Below, in pieces: positions 54,063 to 64,000 of a DNA stretch of 64,000 nt. Origin of the DNA: Caprella mutica (taxonomy: Eukaryota > Arthropoda > Malacostraca > Amphipoda > Caprellidae); the NCBI GenBank assembly GCA_947561585.1, contig CANNZV010001478.1, positions 1 through 64,000 on the forward strand, written 5' to 3'. The first letter of the stretch is position 1; the number at the start of each line of letters is the position of its first letter. The notes beneath the pieces are model-generated. The model was not told the DNA's origin, ran no database searches, and was given only the letters and a program-made list of their open reading frames with translations. Made by a program: the position numbers and the translations under genes.

Positions 54063-56299
54063 AATTATTACAATTGGCTATGCTTGCTGTGTATAGAATC
54101 ATTTTTAAAATAAGCATCATATTATACATATATTATTAATTACAATTATTTGGTGACAACATTCATATGCAAAGTCATAATTTTCGTTCATAAAAATATT
54201 TATTTAACAATTTTTTCTTGAAGTACATAATATTTCTAATTTAATTGATATTAATATATAGAATTAGGCAAAATTTGAAGAAAAAAAATCGACCAATTTT
54301 CTATTCGACCAATTTTCCATTCGATCAATTGTTTTCGATAAATTGTTTTCGGTCAATTGTGGTTTCGATCAATTTTCCTAGACCCCTTTCTTTCTGGTCT
54401 GTTATCTTCGCTAGCTCCAGAAAATCTCAATCATATCGGTTTAAATATATTTCTCTACATCTTGGACTCTTTACTCACAAATGATAGTTATGCTCTTTTG
54501 CCTACTTTCCTCTCCTCTTTCTTATATTCATTATCGATGATTGGGTTCTATTTTAATCTTCGCAAGCCCCACCATAACTCCTTCTCTGCGATAGGAGCAT
54601 TCAAACATAGTCTACCATTTAAGTATTCCCTAACTTTCTACCTTCGATGGTTCTTCTGCCTAGTTATTGAATTGCTAATTAGAACTTTATACCATAGGCT
54701 TTGGTTAGAAGATGAAAAACATTTCTAATTAGTTTGTCAAAGTTTTCCTCTTTTTGAGGGCTGGATAGATTGTTACGGATTTAATCATCTGTTATACAGG
54801 GTTTGAATTATGAATATTAAAAAATTTGAAGATTAAAATTTTCGTTATTGTAAATTAAAAAAATTTGAAGAATTTTTTCGGATTAAAATTTTCGTTAGGG
54901 TAAATTAAAAAAATATGATTTTTTTCTTAAACTCTTGACTATATTCACAAGTAATTGAACTGAAAAATTATTAAATATTATAGAATTAATCATCTTAAAT
55001 ACTATTTATACCTATCTATAATTATTAGAATAAATGTACATATATAGTTGGTATAATTGACGTTGAATTAATGCCCCTAATTCTTGAATTGTTTCTAATT
55101 GTTACATTTTTCTTCTTTCACAGATTGTTGCAAGATGGTTTCAAACCTGCAATCATTTTCATGTCTCCAAATTTCGGGCTTGAGGTGATGAACTCATTCT
55201 AAAATAGGGGCAAGTTGATGAAAAATCTAAATTCTAGAATTACAAATAATATGCACTCATAGAAATTTATGATATTCCTTGTAACCTTCGCAGAATTGCA
55301 GAAGGTTATGTTGTGATTAGATATTATATATATTTTTTAATTTTGTTAACAAAATTAATGACAATCTTGTTATTCGCATATATCAAAAAGTATTCAACCA
55401 AATTAAATGCAATTTAGTAAAAGAAGTCAATAGGGGTGGCGAAGGTATGCGATCTACGAGTGCCCGATCCAGTTTAAGACAAGAAATGTTATTTGATATG
55501 AAAATATCGATACTGCAAAAGTGGATGTTCAGAAGTGTCTTCATAATTTAATCAGAAATTCATTAATAAAGAATACGTTATTACTTAATCATATTAATTT
55601 TTTTTATTAGTCATTTAAATTTTTAATTCTTTCAATTACAAAATTACACTATTTACAATTAATTCATTTTGATAAATACTATTTTGATATAATTGTTAAA
55701 TAAATAAATATAAAGGTTTTTTTTTAGACTTTATCTGCTGAAGCGAAATCCATATAGAGTTGGAGAGTGATCCTCAAAGACGAACTGAATCTAATCCCAT
55801 TTGGAGATAGAAAACCTAATGAGAAAATGTACCATTCCACTAAAAGCTTAGGAAAAAATAGAAATAAGTAGAGAAACTATCTCACCATAGCTCTGATATA
55901 TAAGAATATAGTTACAGCCACTTACTGACTGCTTCTTCAAGTGTCTGTTATTTAATTTCTTGAGTCATCGATATGGTCTGAAAGATTTTAAAACAGACGT
56001 TCCATCTTATTAAATGTATATTATTCGAATATTGTCATGATCTAAATATTCTATAATATCTTAATGAACAAAACCTATACAATTCATTCTCAAGCCCATA
56101 CGAAATTTCAAAAGAACTTTACGAATAGTGAGCAATAAGTTAATTTCAGAATGTCAAAAAAAAATGCTAATATAAAATTATCTCATATTGAAAAACTACG
56201 AAAATTGTAATATATTTAATATAATCTGTAAGAGTGATCCACGATACTATCAAAAATATAAAAACTAGAGTAATTTAATAATAACACAGTGTTTAATTA
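54063..56299. other. Mostly non-coding AT-rich stretch
   Basis: No host gene recognised. Contents: degenerate TTTTCGATCAATTG repeats at 54290-54380, a single hairpin-repeat arm at 54552-54579 (AATCTTCGCAAGCCCCACCA), a two-copy AATTAAAAAAATTTGAAG repeat at 54815-54915, and a SINE-like 3' part at 55918-56012 (ACTGACTGCTTCTTCAAGTG, AAACAGACGTT). Confidence 0.5.
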
Positions 56300-56435
56300 A
56301 CTCTAGCATAGAATGGTATAGATATGACGTAAGGGTAGTACCACAGGGGAGTGTATTCTCAATACCTCTTTATCTGATGTTCTTCAAATACCAATACACT
56401 GATACCATTAGTAATCTATGGTAGATGACCTTTAG
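56300..56435 (+). pseudogene. Non-LTR retrotransposon reverse transcriptase relic
   Basis: 56338-56364 reads Val-Pro-Gln-Gly-Ser-Val-Phe-Ser-Ile, the GVPQGSVLSP block of LINE reverse transcriptases. About 20 codons later TAT G GTAGATGAC (56417-56429) would read Tyr-Val-Asp-Asp if one extra G is ignored. The extra base and the short spacing mark it as a broken fragment. It differs from the relic at 32405, so two separate LINE insertions are represented. Confidence 0.6.
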
Positions 56436-56836
56436 GAATTTAATTTTATTGAAAACTTATGGTGATATGCAAATAAATTAAATAAATATACATATTATCG
56501 CTCTGATAGATTTATTCAGTCGATTTCTTTCTACAATTTTGATATGAGCGTAAATACAACTACAAGAAATCATTTTCTGAACCACTGGAAGTCACTATTA
56601 TAAAAAAAGATGGTAGATAGAAATGGATTTCACATTAAAATAAGCAAAAAGAAAAATTATGAACAATAATTACTAAGTGAGAAAGTGATTGGTAACCATA
56701 GTCATAAGTAGGACCTCAACGTTATCAAAAAAAAATTTCTTTCTGCGATATTTAGTAAATACAGTTCGATTGAGAATTATGATTTAATACCCAAGTAGCA
56801 TTGTTGGGGCTATGTTACCCTAACAAATATTGTTGA

Positions 56837-57412
56837 AGGTCCTCCTCCACTTTAAATTAAATAATTCTGGAATTGCTTTAAATTTGTAGAGCTAAGGTTG
56901 TATAACATATTACAGTTAGCAGAAACGAAATCGATTAAGTATTCTGTTCATAATTAATTATATAAGAAATATTCACATTTCATTTTCACTTTTTCACTCT
57001 TTCTAAGTTTCATTAGAAGAAAAAGTACGAGTTCTTAGTAGGTATCTATCGTATATATGTACCTATTCAAATACAAAGTGTTTTAAAATTAACAGTTCTC
57101 TAGATTGGAAAAATGTTATTAAAAACTATTAGTAAGAAATACTTAATTATGTACTTCGATTCTTCATATGGATCCATTGTCTTAGAATCAGTTTTTATTA
57201 TTGTTTTGAATTTGTCGGATCTAGTTAGCCTTTCGGACATGCGGGCTTTTTCTTTGCTTGAAATTCGGAGAATAGAATAAGAATGGAAAAAAAACTTAAA
57301 TTACATATTAAAATAAAACTATAGAACCAAATTTGAAATGGTTTGAAGTTTTATAACCAGTAACCTTAATTTTAATGACTAGAGAAAAAAATTATTAGAG
57401 TGGAGGGGACCT
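56837..57412. mobile_element. TIR element A of an inverted pair
   Basis: The ends read AGGTCCTCCTCCACTTTAAA on the left and, inverted, AGGTCCCCTCCACTCTAATA on the right. The flanks are TTGA and TCAA, each one change from TTAA. Its left 350 bp matches, inverted, the right part of element B, and its right 200 bp matches, inverted, the left part of element B. No transposase frame. Confidence 0.7.
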
Positions 57413-57467
57413 TCAACTTGATACACTTTTTTTCCTAGAAATTTTATCTATGGTTGGAATTTCTTAA

Positions 57468-58676
57468 AGATCCCCTCCACTCTATTTTTTTATTTATCTA
57501 TTCATTAGAACTAAGGTTACTGATAATAAAACTGCAAACCATTTCAAATTTGGTTCTATAGTTTTATTATAATATGTAATTTAAGATTTTTTCCGTTCTT
57601 TCTACCATCCTCTGAATTTCAAGCGAAGAAAAAGCAAATAGGCTAACACGATCCGACAAAATCAAAAAAATAACAAAGCTGATTGATAGATATCAATAGA
57701 TATCATTGCTACCGGTACCGTATTGTCACTCAAGATGTTCTTTGTGTTAATCGAGTTACTTTGTAACAAACTGAAAATGCTGGACAAAGACATCTGCCTA
57801 CTTATTGAATGTTTTTTGATTAATTTGATTGAATTTCCATTTCAGCGTGATACCACAGCACTCCTATTAGGTATTCGTACATTAACTTAAAATGTACTAT
57901 AATTTGAAGAATTCAGTCAATTGAGCTTTGGTCTAATATTATACTTTGTATCTATATGACTTTATTTTTGACCAATGTTCAATTTCCATCATTCAGCATG
58001 TATTAGGGCTTAGGCTAATTCTTATGACCCATTTTTTAACAACATATCATGCAGACACTGAGACACAGATGTATAGTAAGGTATGGACCAATTAAAGCTG
58101 ACTCAAACTATGGTGCAAACCCTGTGTTACCTAACTTTAATATTATAGGTACATAGGCTCTAGCATACATAGGCTCTAGCATAGCTAGGCCGGTCTTAGC
58201 GTATCCATAATCCGCCTTATCCGCGTAAGTTACGGTAGTTATTCTAAGATTCACTTTAATATTTATCATAATAGTGTAGTTCTAAGACAATGGATCCATA
58301 TAAAGAATTCAATTACCTAATTAAATATTTCTTACTAATCGTTTTCATATATCATAACATTTTCCGATATTGAGAACTGTTAATTTTTATACACTTTCTA
58401 TTTGAACGCAGATCTGTGATTTGAAATTTTGAATAGGTATGCGCTATGTATATACGAACGAACATCCTACTCAAGTATGGGGGGCTTTTTCTTCTAATAA
58501 AATTATGATTCTCAGAATGAGAAAAAACGAAATGCGAATATTTCTTATATAATTAATTGTGAACAGAATACTTGATCGATTTAAATTCTGTTTACTGTGA
58601 TATGTTATATAACTTTAGCTCTACAAATTTAAAGCAATACCAGAATTTTTTTAATTTAGAGTGGAGAGGAGGACCT
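57468..58676. mobile_element. TIR element B, flanked by TTAA
   Basis: The left end AGATCCCCTCCACTC and the right end GAGTGGAGAGGAGGACCT are flanked by TTAA on both sides (57464-57467 and 58677-58680). TTAA is the target duplication typical of piggyBac-type elements, although the ends are not the usual CCC type. It is an inverted relative of element A with about 630 extra bases in the middle (roughly 57660-58285). No coding capacity seen. Confidence 0.7.
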
Positions 58677-59154
58677 TTAAGAATGGGAAGAAGATTAATG
58701 CTCCATCGGATTTATTTATTTTAAACTTTGATCATTTCAAATAAATTATAATATTTATGTATATTGGATGAATGAGATTTACATTGTTATAAGAAAAATA
58801 TGATTTTTTTATTACAATCATTGATAATATTTTATATTGAATATAGCATTGATTAAATTTCATTATAAACAGATGGAATCATGATTAAAAAATTAATGAA
58901 TTATTCATAGCAATAGAATTATATAATAGAATCGATTAAGGGATCAATGCCATAGTATTTAGACACTCACAGTATTCTGAAAGTGGTCAATCATGTTAAA
59001 TCAATCCGAAATTTCTAAAGGTCATATTGGTTAATTACCTATATGATAGCACCCACTTTTCGAGTACTGTGATTGTCCAAATACTGTAACATTTAACAAT
59101 TTGAGAAATTTGACTCAATTTATTGTACATTATCATTACTCGGGTAAAATTGTT
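58677..59154. other. AT-rich stretch with an inverted repeat
   Basis: No gene. Arms at 58955-58988 (TAGTATTTAGACACTCACAG, TATTCTGAAAGTGG) and 59055-59088 (CCACTTTTCGAGTACTGTGA, TTGTCCAAATACTG) are imperfect inverted copies. The AATACTGTGAGTGTCCG word also precedes the 20-bp array at 2028-2050. Confidence 0.55.
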
Positions 59155-59370
59155 GCCAGGGGTAATATTATCCCAATATTGTTACAATGTTATTACAATA
59201 TTGCCCCAATATTATTAAAACATTGTCCCAATAAGGTTAAACATTTCCTCAATGTTGTTACTACATTGCTTCAATATAGAAACAACATCACCCAAATATT
59301 TTACAATATTGCCTTATATAACAATGTTGGAGCAATGTTTCCTAATACTGTAACAACATCACCCCTCTAT
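59155..59370. repeat. Diverged member of the ATTGGGACAATGTTG family
   Basis: Imperfect CCAATATTGTTACAATGTTA words follow a left edge CTCGGGTAAAATTGTTGCCAG (59139-59159) that resembles the border of the array at 27894. Old and degenerate. Confidence 0.55.
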
Positions 59371-59809
59371 GATGGGTGTTTTCCCTTAGGTTTCTTTTAT
59401 TACTCTACATTTATTTTTCATATTAAATATTTTCAGTAGTCAAGTTCTTTGTTTAGTTTGCTTGGTAGAGTGATTTTAATTAAAAGAAGCAATTTACGAT
59501 TCTCCCTATTGATAATAGTCCTTTGTTAATTTTTCTTTTTGTGTTATTTGTTAAAATAAATCTTTAACTTCTTCATTTCATTAATTAGACTTTATTAATT
59601 AGCATCAAATTATATATCATACCAAATGAACAAGGTTAATATAACACACATAAAGTTTAAATTTTTTTTATCCTTATTAATCAGTAAATCAGACAAAGGC
59701 TAAAGAATAGTAAATCTTAAATTAACATTGCTATGATAATCCAATTAATCAATGTAGTTAACTTACAACATGGGTCAAACTTTGTAGGTTGAGGCTTTAT
59801 CTTTCTGCA
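59371..59809. other. AT-rich non-coding stretch
   Basis: No gene or repeat seen. It ends in TTTATCTTTCTGCAG (59796-59810), which fits a splice acceptor consensus. Confidence 0.4.
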
Positions 59810-59955
59810 GTAGCACATGGGTTCAACACAACCAATGAGGAGACATGAACAGGGGAGCAGTACGTTCCTGCTGAATAGTGCGCGACAGGAACCTCTTCGA
59901 GACCACAGATCTAGAGTGTCTGTACCAACTGTCGCCTTCTACTTGATCTTTGCTA

Positions 59956-60198
59956 ATGGACGTAGACGAAGACTCGTTCAAATCACAGTACTGGAATGGT
60001 GGCTCTGACTTCAGACTTCTACTCTTCATTGAAAGGCTACTCTGCAATGTTAGAAGCAATTTGCAATCGGCTTATGTTGCTGGTTCAACCATCTTATTTC
60101 ATTTAGGCTCTGACTCTGCCGTAAAGAATGAAATATCTGCCATCAGAGAACTGCTTCTGAGACCCATAAAATTGCAAGGTTCAGTCAGTCTCTCATGA
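59956..60198 (+). CDS. Possible small exon or gene relic, unknown function
   Basis: From an ATG at 59956 an 80-residue frame runs to TGA at 60196-60198. It starts Met-Asp-Val-Asp-Glu-Asp-Ser-Phe-Lys-Ser and ends Leu-Leu-Leu-Arg-Pro-Ile-Lys-Leu-Gln-Gly-Ser-Val-Ser-Leu-Ser. I do not recognise it. Base composition is closer to 45 percent GC, against strongly AT-rich neighbours, and codon choice looks protein-like. A good splice-acceptor sequence ends at 59810, which would place the ATG inside an exon. Against a gene: no clear donor, no domain, and antisense frames of similar size. It could also be a fragment of an unrecognised transposon. Confidence 0.2.
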   Translation: MDVDEDSFKSQYWNGGSDFRLLLFIERLLCNVRSNLQSAYVAGSTILFHLGSDSAVKNEISAIRELLLRPIKLQGSVSLS

Positions 60199-60851
60199 TC
60201 CTATCTCCACCGCTATGGCGGGCGGAGATCTTCATAGGTCCTGCGATGGAACCTAAAGCTGCGATGAGAGAAGACTCCACTCGCCGAGGTTTTACAGACC
60301 CATAAACTTCTTAAGAGTCTAGTGAGCAGTGAGACAGTTCAGGCAGCTAGAGAGAGACAACCCTCATCTCTCTAATAATTTCGTTTTATACTCCCAAGAT
60401 TCATCTAAAACTTAATCCAAACGTACGTACATCACCTCTACTTTCATTCCTCCAAATACGTACTATTGGCCCTCAACCTCTAGTGGGATGTCTTCAAATT
60501 TGCCCTTAAAACCAATAGAAACCCTCGAATGCCAAGTTACCTTCCCGTGAGTTCATATTCTACATGTCAAAGAAGTTTAACACATTCGGAAACATAAGGA
60601 GTATGAAACCTCCAAATATCATAATTTCTATAAAGTTGATCACAGAAAAGCATTCGGCATAGAGAGAACAGTAGAGAGTTAATTACCCTCACCACATTCA
60701 TTCTATGTAACATATTTATTCTATGTAACTTCTCTAGACCACAAACACTCGGGCAGAAGGAAATCTAAAATGAGTTTCTTTCATTTCTAAGTTCTGAAAT
60801 AATTAACTTCAAATAACAGTCCAGTCTGTAGATCTTACAACTAAAAGAAAA
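60199..60851. other. Less AT-rich stretch without a recognised gene
   Basis: The GC-richer composition continues to about 60560 (for example CGCTATGGCGGGCGGAGATC). No long open frame, repeat or RNA gene recognised. It may belong with the possible exon upstream. Confidence 0.35.
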
Positions 60852-60912
60852 CACCCCAATATTATAACAGCATTGCCCCAATATTATTACAATATTGCCC
60901 CAATATTGTAAT
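60852..60912. repeat. Short member of the ATTGGGACAATGTTG family
   Basis: About three units of ACACCCCAATATTATAACAG and CATTGCCCCAATATTATTAC type, inverted relative to the 12108 array. Confidence 0.65.
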
Positions 60913-62025
60913 AATAAACAATCTTGCATCTATAATCAGTGCTACTTGAAAATGAGGATCTTTAATTCCCCTTTCATTTAATAAAAGTATCTTCTGAAAT
61001 TCAATATCAATTCACTCGGTTTCGAATAAGTGTTTGAGATTCCTTCTCATTTTCGATTCTTCATGGCTATAAGTGAAATCCTTTCATCTGAATCTCCTTG
61101 ATCTGCAGTCGCAACTTTTGAGCACTTTATTTCAGGGAATTTGGGTAATGAATTCATTTAGGGGAAATAAATTAGGGGGAAAATACACTTAGGAGACATT
61201 GTCAAGGAAAAGGAGAAATTCTGAAGGAATTCGGGAGGAATTCTATTCAGGGATTTAATTTAGTGATTTAAGGAATTTTATTTTCTTTCTTTTTAAAATG
61301 ACTGTATTTAGGGTTTGAAGAATTTTAGGGTTTGAAGAATTTAGGGACTGAATTTATTGAAGGATATTTTATGAATGTATTTTTTTTACGTATAATTTAG
61401 GGAAATATAAATCTATATATATGATTTGAGGAATTATATTTTAGAAATAATATTTGGGTAATTTAATGTTTTGGCTGTAATTTCGGAAATCAATTTTACC
61501 GAAATTATTAATGGAAAAATGTTTTTGAGTATATTTTATGAAATTATATTTTAATGGTATAAGTTGGTGAATTAATTTTTATGAATAAGGATTATGGAAT
61601 TTAATGAGTAAAATTAACGAATTTAACTATAATATCAATTTTTGTGATACCTTAAAAAAAATATGCGAGTTAAAAATTTATAGATTTCCCACTGAAATTT
61701 TTTATGACATTCCTACGTCACTTAATATTCTTCTATAAATTTATATTGGAAAAGTGCGTAGTTTGATCAGTTGGTCTCTAACTGGAATAACTTTTCTGTG
61801 ATTTCATGGAAGCAATCAAAACTTGTACGCCAAAAAACACCGTCACTCTTACGTCTCTGACTGACGAAAAAGTCGCCATATTTGAGATAGAATGGCATGA
61901 TATATTCTAATAAAGATGTACTAATAAACTTGTCAAACATAGAATAAAAGTTTGTTGTCTAGATATATCTGTGTAACTTGGACTTAAAGGAGGAGATTTT
62001 AAGTACAAAAACTGGATCCATGCGA
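60913..62025. other. AT-rich non-coding stretch
   Basis: No gene recognised. 61140-61460 has recurrent AATTTAGGG and GAATTTTAGGG words, a decayed repeat. Confidence 0.45.
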
Positions 62026-62592
62026 TGTCCCAATATTGTAACAGTATTGTCCCCATATTGTTACAACATTGCCCCAATAATGTTATAGTATTGGGACAAT
62101 GCTGTAACAATATTGAGACAATATTGCAACAAAATTGGGACAATGTTGTAACAATATTGGTACAATGTTGCAACAATATTGGTACAATGTTGCAACAATA
62201 GTGGGACAATGTTGTAACTATATTGAGACAATGTTGTAACAATATTGGTACAATGTTGCAACAATAGTGGGACAATGTTGTAACTATATTGGTACAATGT
62301 TGCAACAATAGTGGGACAATGTTGTAACTATATTGAGACAATGTTGTAACAATATTGGTACAATGTTGCAACAATAGTGGGACAATGTTGTAACTATATT
62401 GAGACAATGTTGCAACAATAGTGGGACAATGTTGTAACTATATTGGGACAATGTAATATCTATATTGGGGCAATTTTGTAATTATATTGGGACAATGTTG
62501 TATCTATATTGGGGCAATGTAATAACTATATTGGGACAATGTTGTAACAATATTGGGACAATGTTGTGACAATATTGGGACAATGTTGCCCC
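62026..62592. repeat. 22-bp minisatellite, ATTGGGACAATGTTG family
   Basis: The unit is GGGACAATGTTGTAACTATATT. A 66-bp three-unit block (GGTACAATGTTGCAACAATA, GTGGGACAATGTTGTAACTA, then a TATTGAGACAATG unit) is repeated several times at 62178-62400. The right edge TTGCCCCGAGAAACATTATT matches the border sequence found beside the other arrays of this family. The inverse-strand open frames are artefacts. Confidence 0.9.
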
Positions 62593-62622
62593 GAGAAACA
62601 TTATTTAGGTACAATCAGAGAA

Positions 62623-62675
62623 AGTTTTGGTAGGGCCATAGAAGATTAAGATGGGAACACACTTAACTTTCATCA
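62623..62675. repeat. TGGTGGGGCC hairpin repeat, diverged
   Basis: GTTTTGGTAGGGCCATAGAAG and ATTAAGATGGG represent the left arm, lying about 30 bp beyond the end of the 22-bp array. The right arm is not preserved. Confidence 0.55.
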
Positions 62676-63000
62676 AATCTTTCTTGATATTGTACTGCTG
62701 CATAATAAATTGATATCAATATATTCAATTGAACTAATGAATAATGTTCAAATAATTATAAATGTATATATAATATACCTAATATACCAGAGACCAGCTT
62801 ACTCGTGAATAATGTATTTTATATTTATAGTTAAGCAGCTTATTTATAGTTTTACTGTCTATTTTCAATAATTATAATCTAGTCTTTTTTGAATGGTAAT
62901 AAAATAATATTTTTAATATAAATCGGTCACATTTCTTTTTCTAATATTTTTTCTCTTTTCGTTCCAGATTCGGACAGGATGATTATGTTCGTCAACCGAA
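62676..63000. other. AT-rich non-coding stretch
   Basis: No gene seen. TTTTCTCTTTTCGTTCCAG (62950-62968) fits a splice acceptor, but the downstream sequence enters the 25-bp array within about 30 bp. Confidence 0.4.
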
Positions 63001-64000
63001 ATTGGATATTGTGAAATTAAAATTAATTGGATATTTTGAAATTGAAATTAATTGGATATTGTGAATTTAAAATTAATTGGATTTTGTGAAATTGAAATTA
63101 ATTGGATTTTGTGAAATTGAAATTAATTGGATATTGTGAAATTAAAATTAATTGGATATTGTGAAATTAAAATTAATTGGATTTTGTGAAATTGAAATTA
63201 ATTGGATATTGTGAAATTAAAATTAATTGGATAATGTGAAATTAAAATTAATTGGATATTGTGAAATTAAAATTAATTGGATATTGTGAAATTAAAATTA
63301 ATTGGATTTTGTGAAATTGAAATTAATTGGATTTTGTGAAATTGAAATTAATTGGATTTTGTGAAATTGAAATTAATTGGATATTGTGAATTTAAAATTA
63401 ATTGGATTTTGTGAAATTGAAATTAATTGGATTTTGTGAAATTGAAATTAATTGGATATTGTGAAATTGAAATTAATTGGATATTGTGAAATTAAAATTA
63501 ATTGGATTTTGTGAAATTGAAATTAATTGGATTTTGTGAAATTGAAATTAATTGGATATTGTGAAATTAAAATTAATTGGATATTGTGAAATTAAAATTA
63601 ATTGGATAATGTGAAATTAAAATTAATTGGATAATGTGAAATTAAAATTAATTGGATAATGTGAAATTAAAATTAATTGGATAATGTGAAATTAAAATTA
63701 ATTGGATATTGTGAAATTAAAATTAATTGGATATTGTGAAATTAAAATTAATTGGATTTTGTGAAATTGAAATTAATTGGATATTGTGAAATTGAAATTA
63801 ATTGGATATTGTGAAATTAAAATTAATTGGATTTTGTGAAATTGAAATTAATTGGATATTGTGAAATTGAAATTAATTGGATATTGTGAAATTGAAATTA
63901 ATTGGATATTGTGAAATTAAAATTAATTGGATAATGTGAAATTAAAATTAATTGGATAATGTGAAATTAAAATTAATTGGATAATGGGAAATTAAAATTA
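63001..64000. repeat. 25-bp minisatellite, at least 40 copies, continues past the window
   Basis: The unit joins ATTGGATATTGTGAAATTAA and AATTA. Variants are GATTTTG, GATAATG and AAATTGAAATT, and the last two features co-vary (GATTTTG units usually carry ATTGAAATTA), so they are two unit subtypes. The array is still running at base 64000. Confidence 0.93.

Noticed and set aside
1..64000. tRNA, rRNA and snRNA genes
   Set aside because: No cloverleaf-compatible A and B box pairs or conserved rRNA words were recognised by eye; a covariance-model scan would be decisive.

Overview
The window looks like repeat-rich, AT-rich intergenic DNA from an invertebrate animal nuclear genome. The support is a Ty3/Gypsy retrotransposon of Mag-lineage type, non-LTR reverse transcriptase relics, SINE-like and foldback repeats, and no bacterial gene organisation. 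An arthropod is my guess, but nothing seen fixes the taxon. I found no convincing host protein-coding gene, tRNA or rRNA. The only intact genes belong to one LTR retrotransposon.

The dominant feature is an unusual density of minisatellites. About thirty tandem arrays, mostly with unrelated units of 12 to 83 bp, cover roughly a third of the window. The largest are: 12 bp (514-1624), 19 then 17 bp (5541-6438), 23 bp (12663-13830), 36 bp (18612-20906 and 25532-25852), 20 bp (27917-28722), 18 bp (29678-30633 and 30927-31582), 22 bp (38281-39403), 17 bp (39574-41999), 59 bp (44459-45958), 25 bp (50689-52596) and another 25-bp array running off the end (63001-64000). Long open frames inside these arrays are a by-product of the periodicity. 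Several arrays carry higher-order repeats (324, 354, 227 and 90 bp), so they have grown by block duplication.

At 20907-25531 a complete Ty3/Gypsy element sits inside the 36-bp array. It has 195-bp LTRs that read as identical, a 5-bp target duplication (CAGAC), a primer-binding-site candidate, gag with two zinc knuckles, pol (protease, reverse transcriptase, RNase H, integrase), a polypurine tract and no env. Pol is in the -1 frame relative to gag and has no ATG. A canonical T TTT TTA slippery heptamer lies one codon before the gag stop, so Gag and Gag-Pol can come from one RNA. The intact frames and identical LTRs indicate a recent insertion.

Between the arrays lie several short interspersed families, most of them palindromic (foldback or MITE-like): a TGGTGGGGCC hairpin family with at least eight copies, a GGTATCATG foldback family, a CACACTTGCG family, a GGTTGTGACAATATGC family, a pogo-like foldback, an inverted pair of TTAA-flanked elements (56837-58676), an 830-bp TIR element (10506-11335), and a SINE-like family with about seven copies.

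The most interesting pattern links the two worlds. One minisatellite (27894-28746) is bounded by 25-bp inverted repeats, and a 71-bp version with the same kind of ends and almost no array sits at 37339-37409. A second repeat exists as a short form with about 1.5 units (17590-18080) and an expanded form with about 25 units (44215-46090). This suggests that mobile foldback elements seed the minisatellites.
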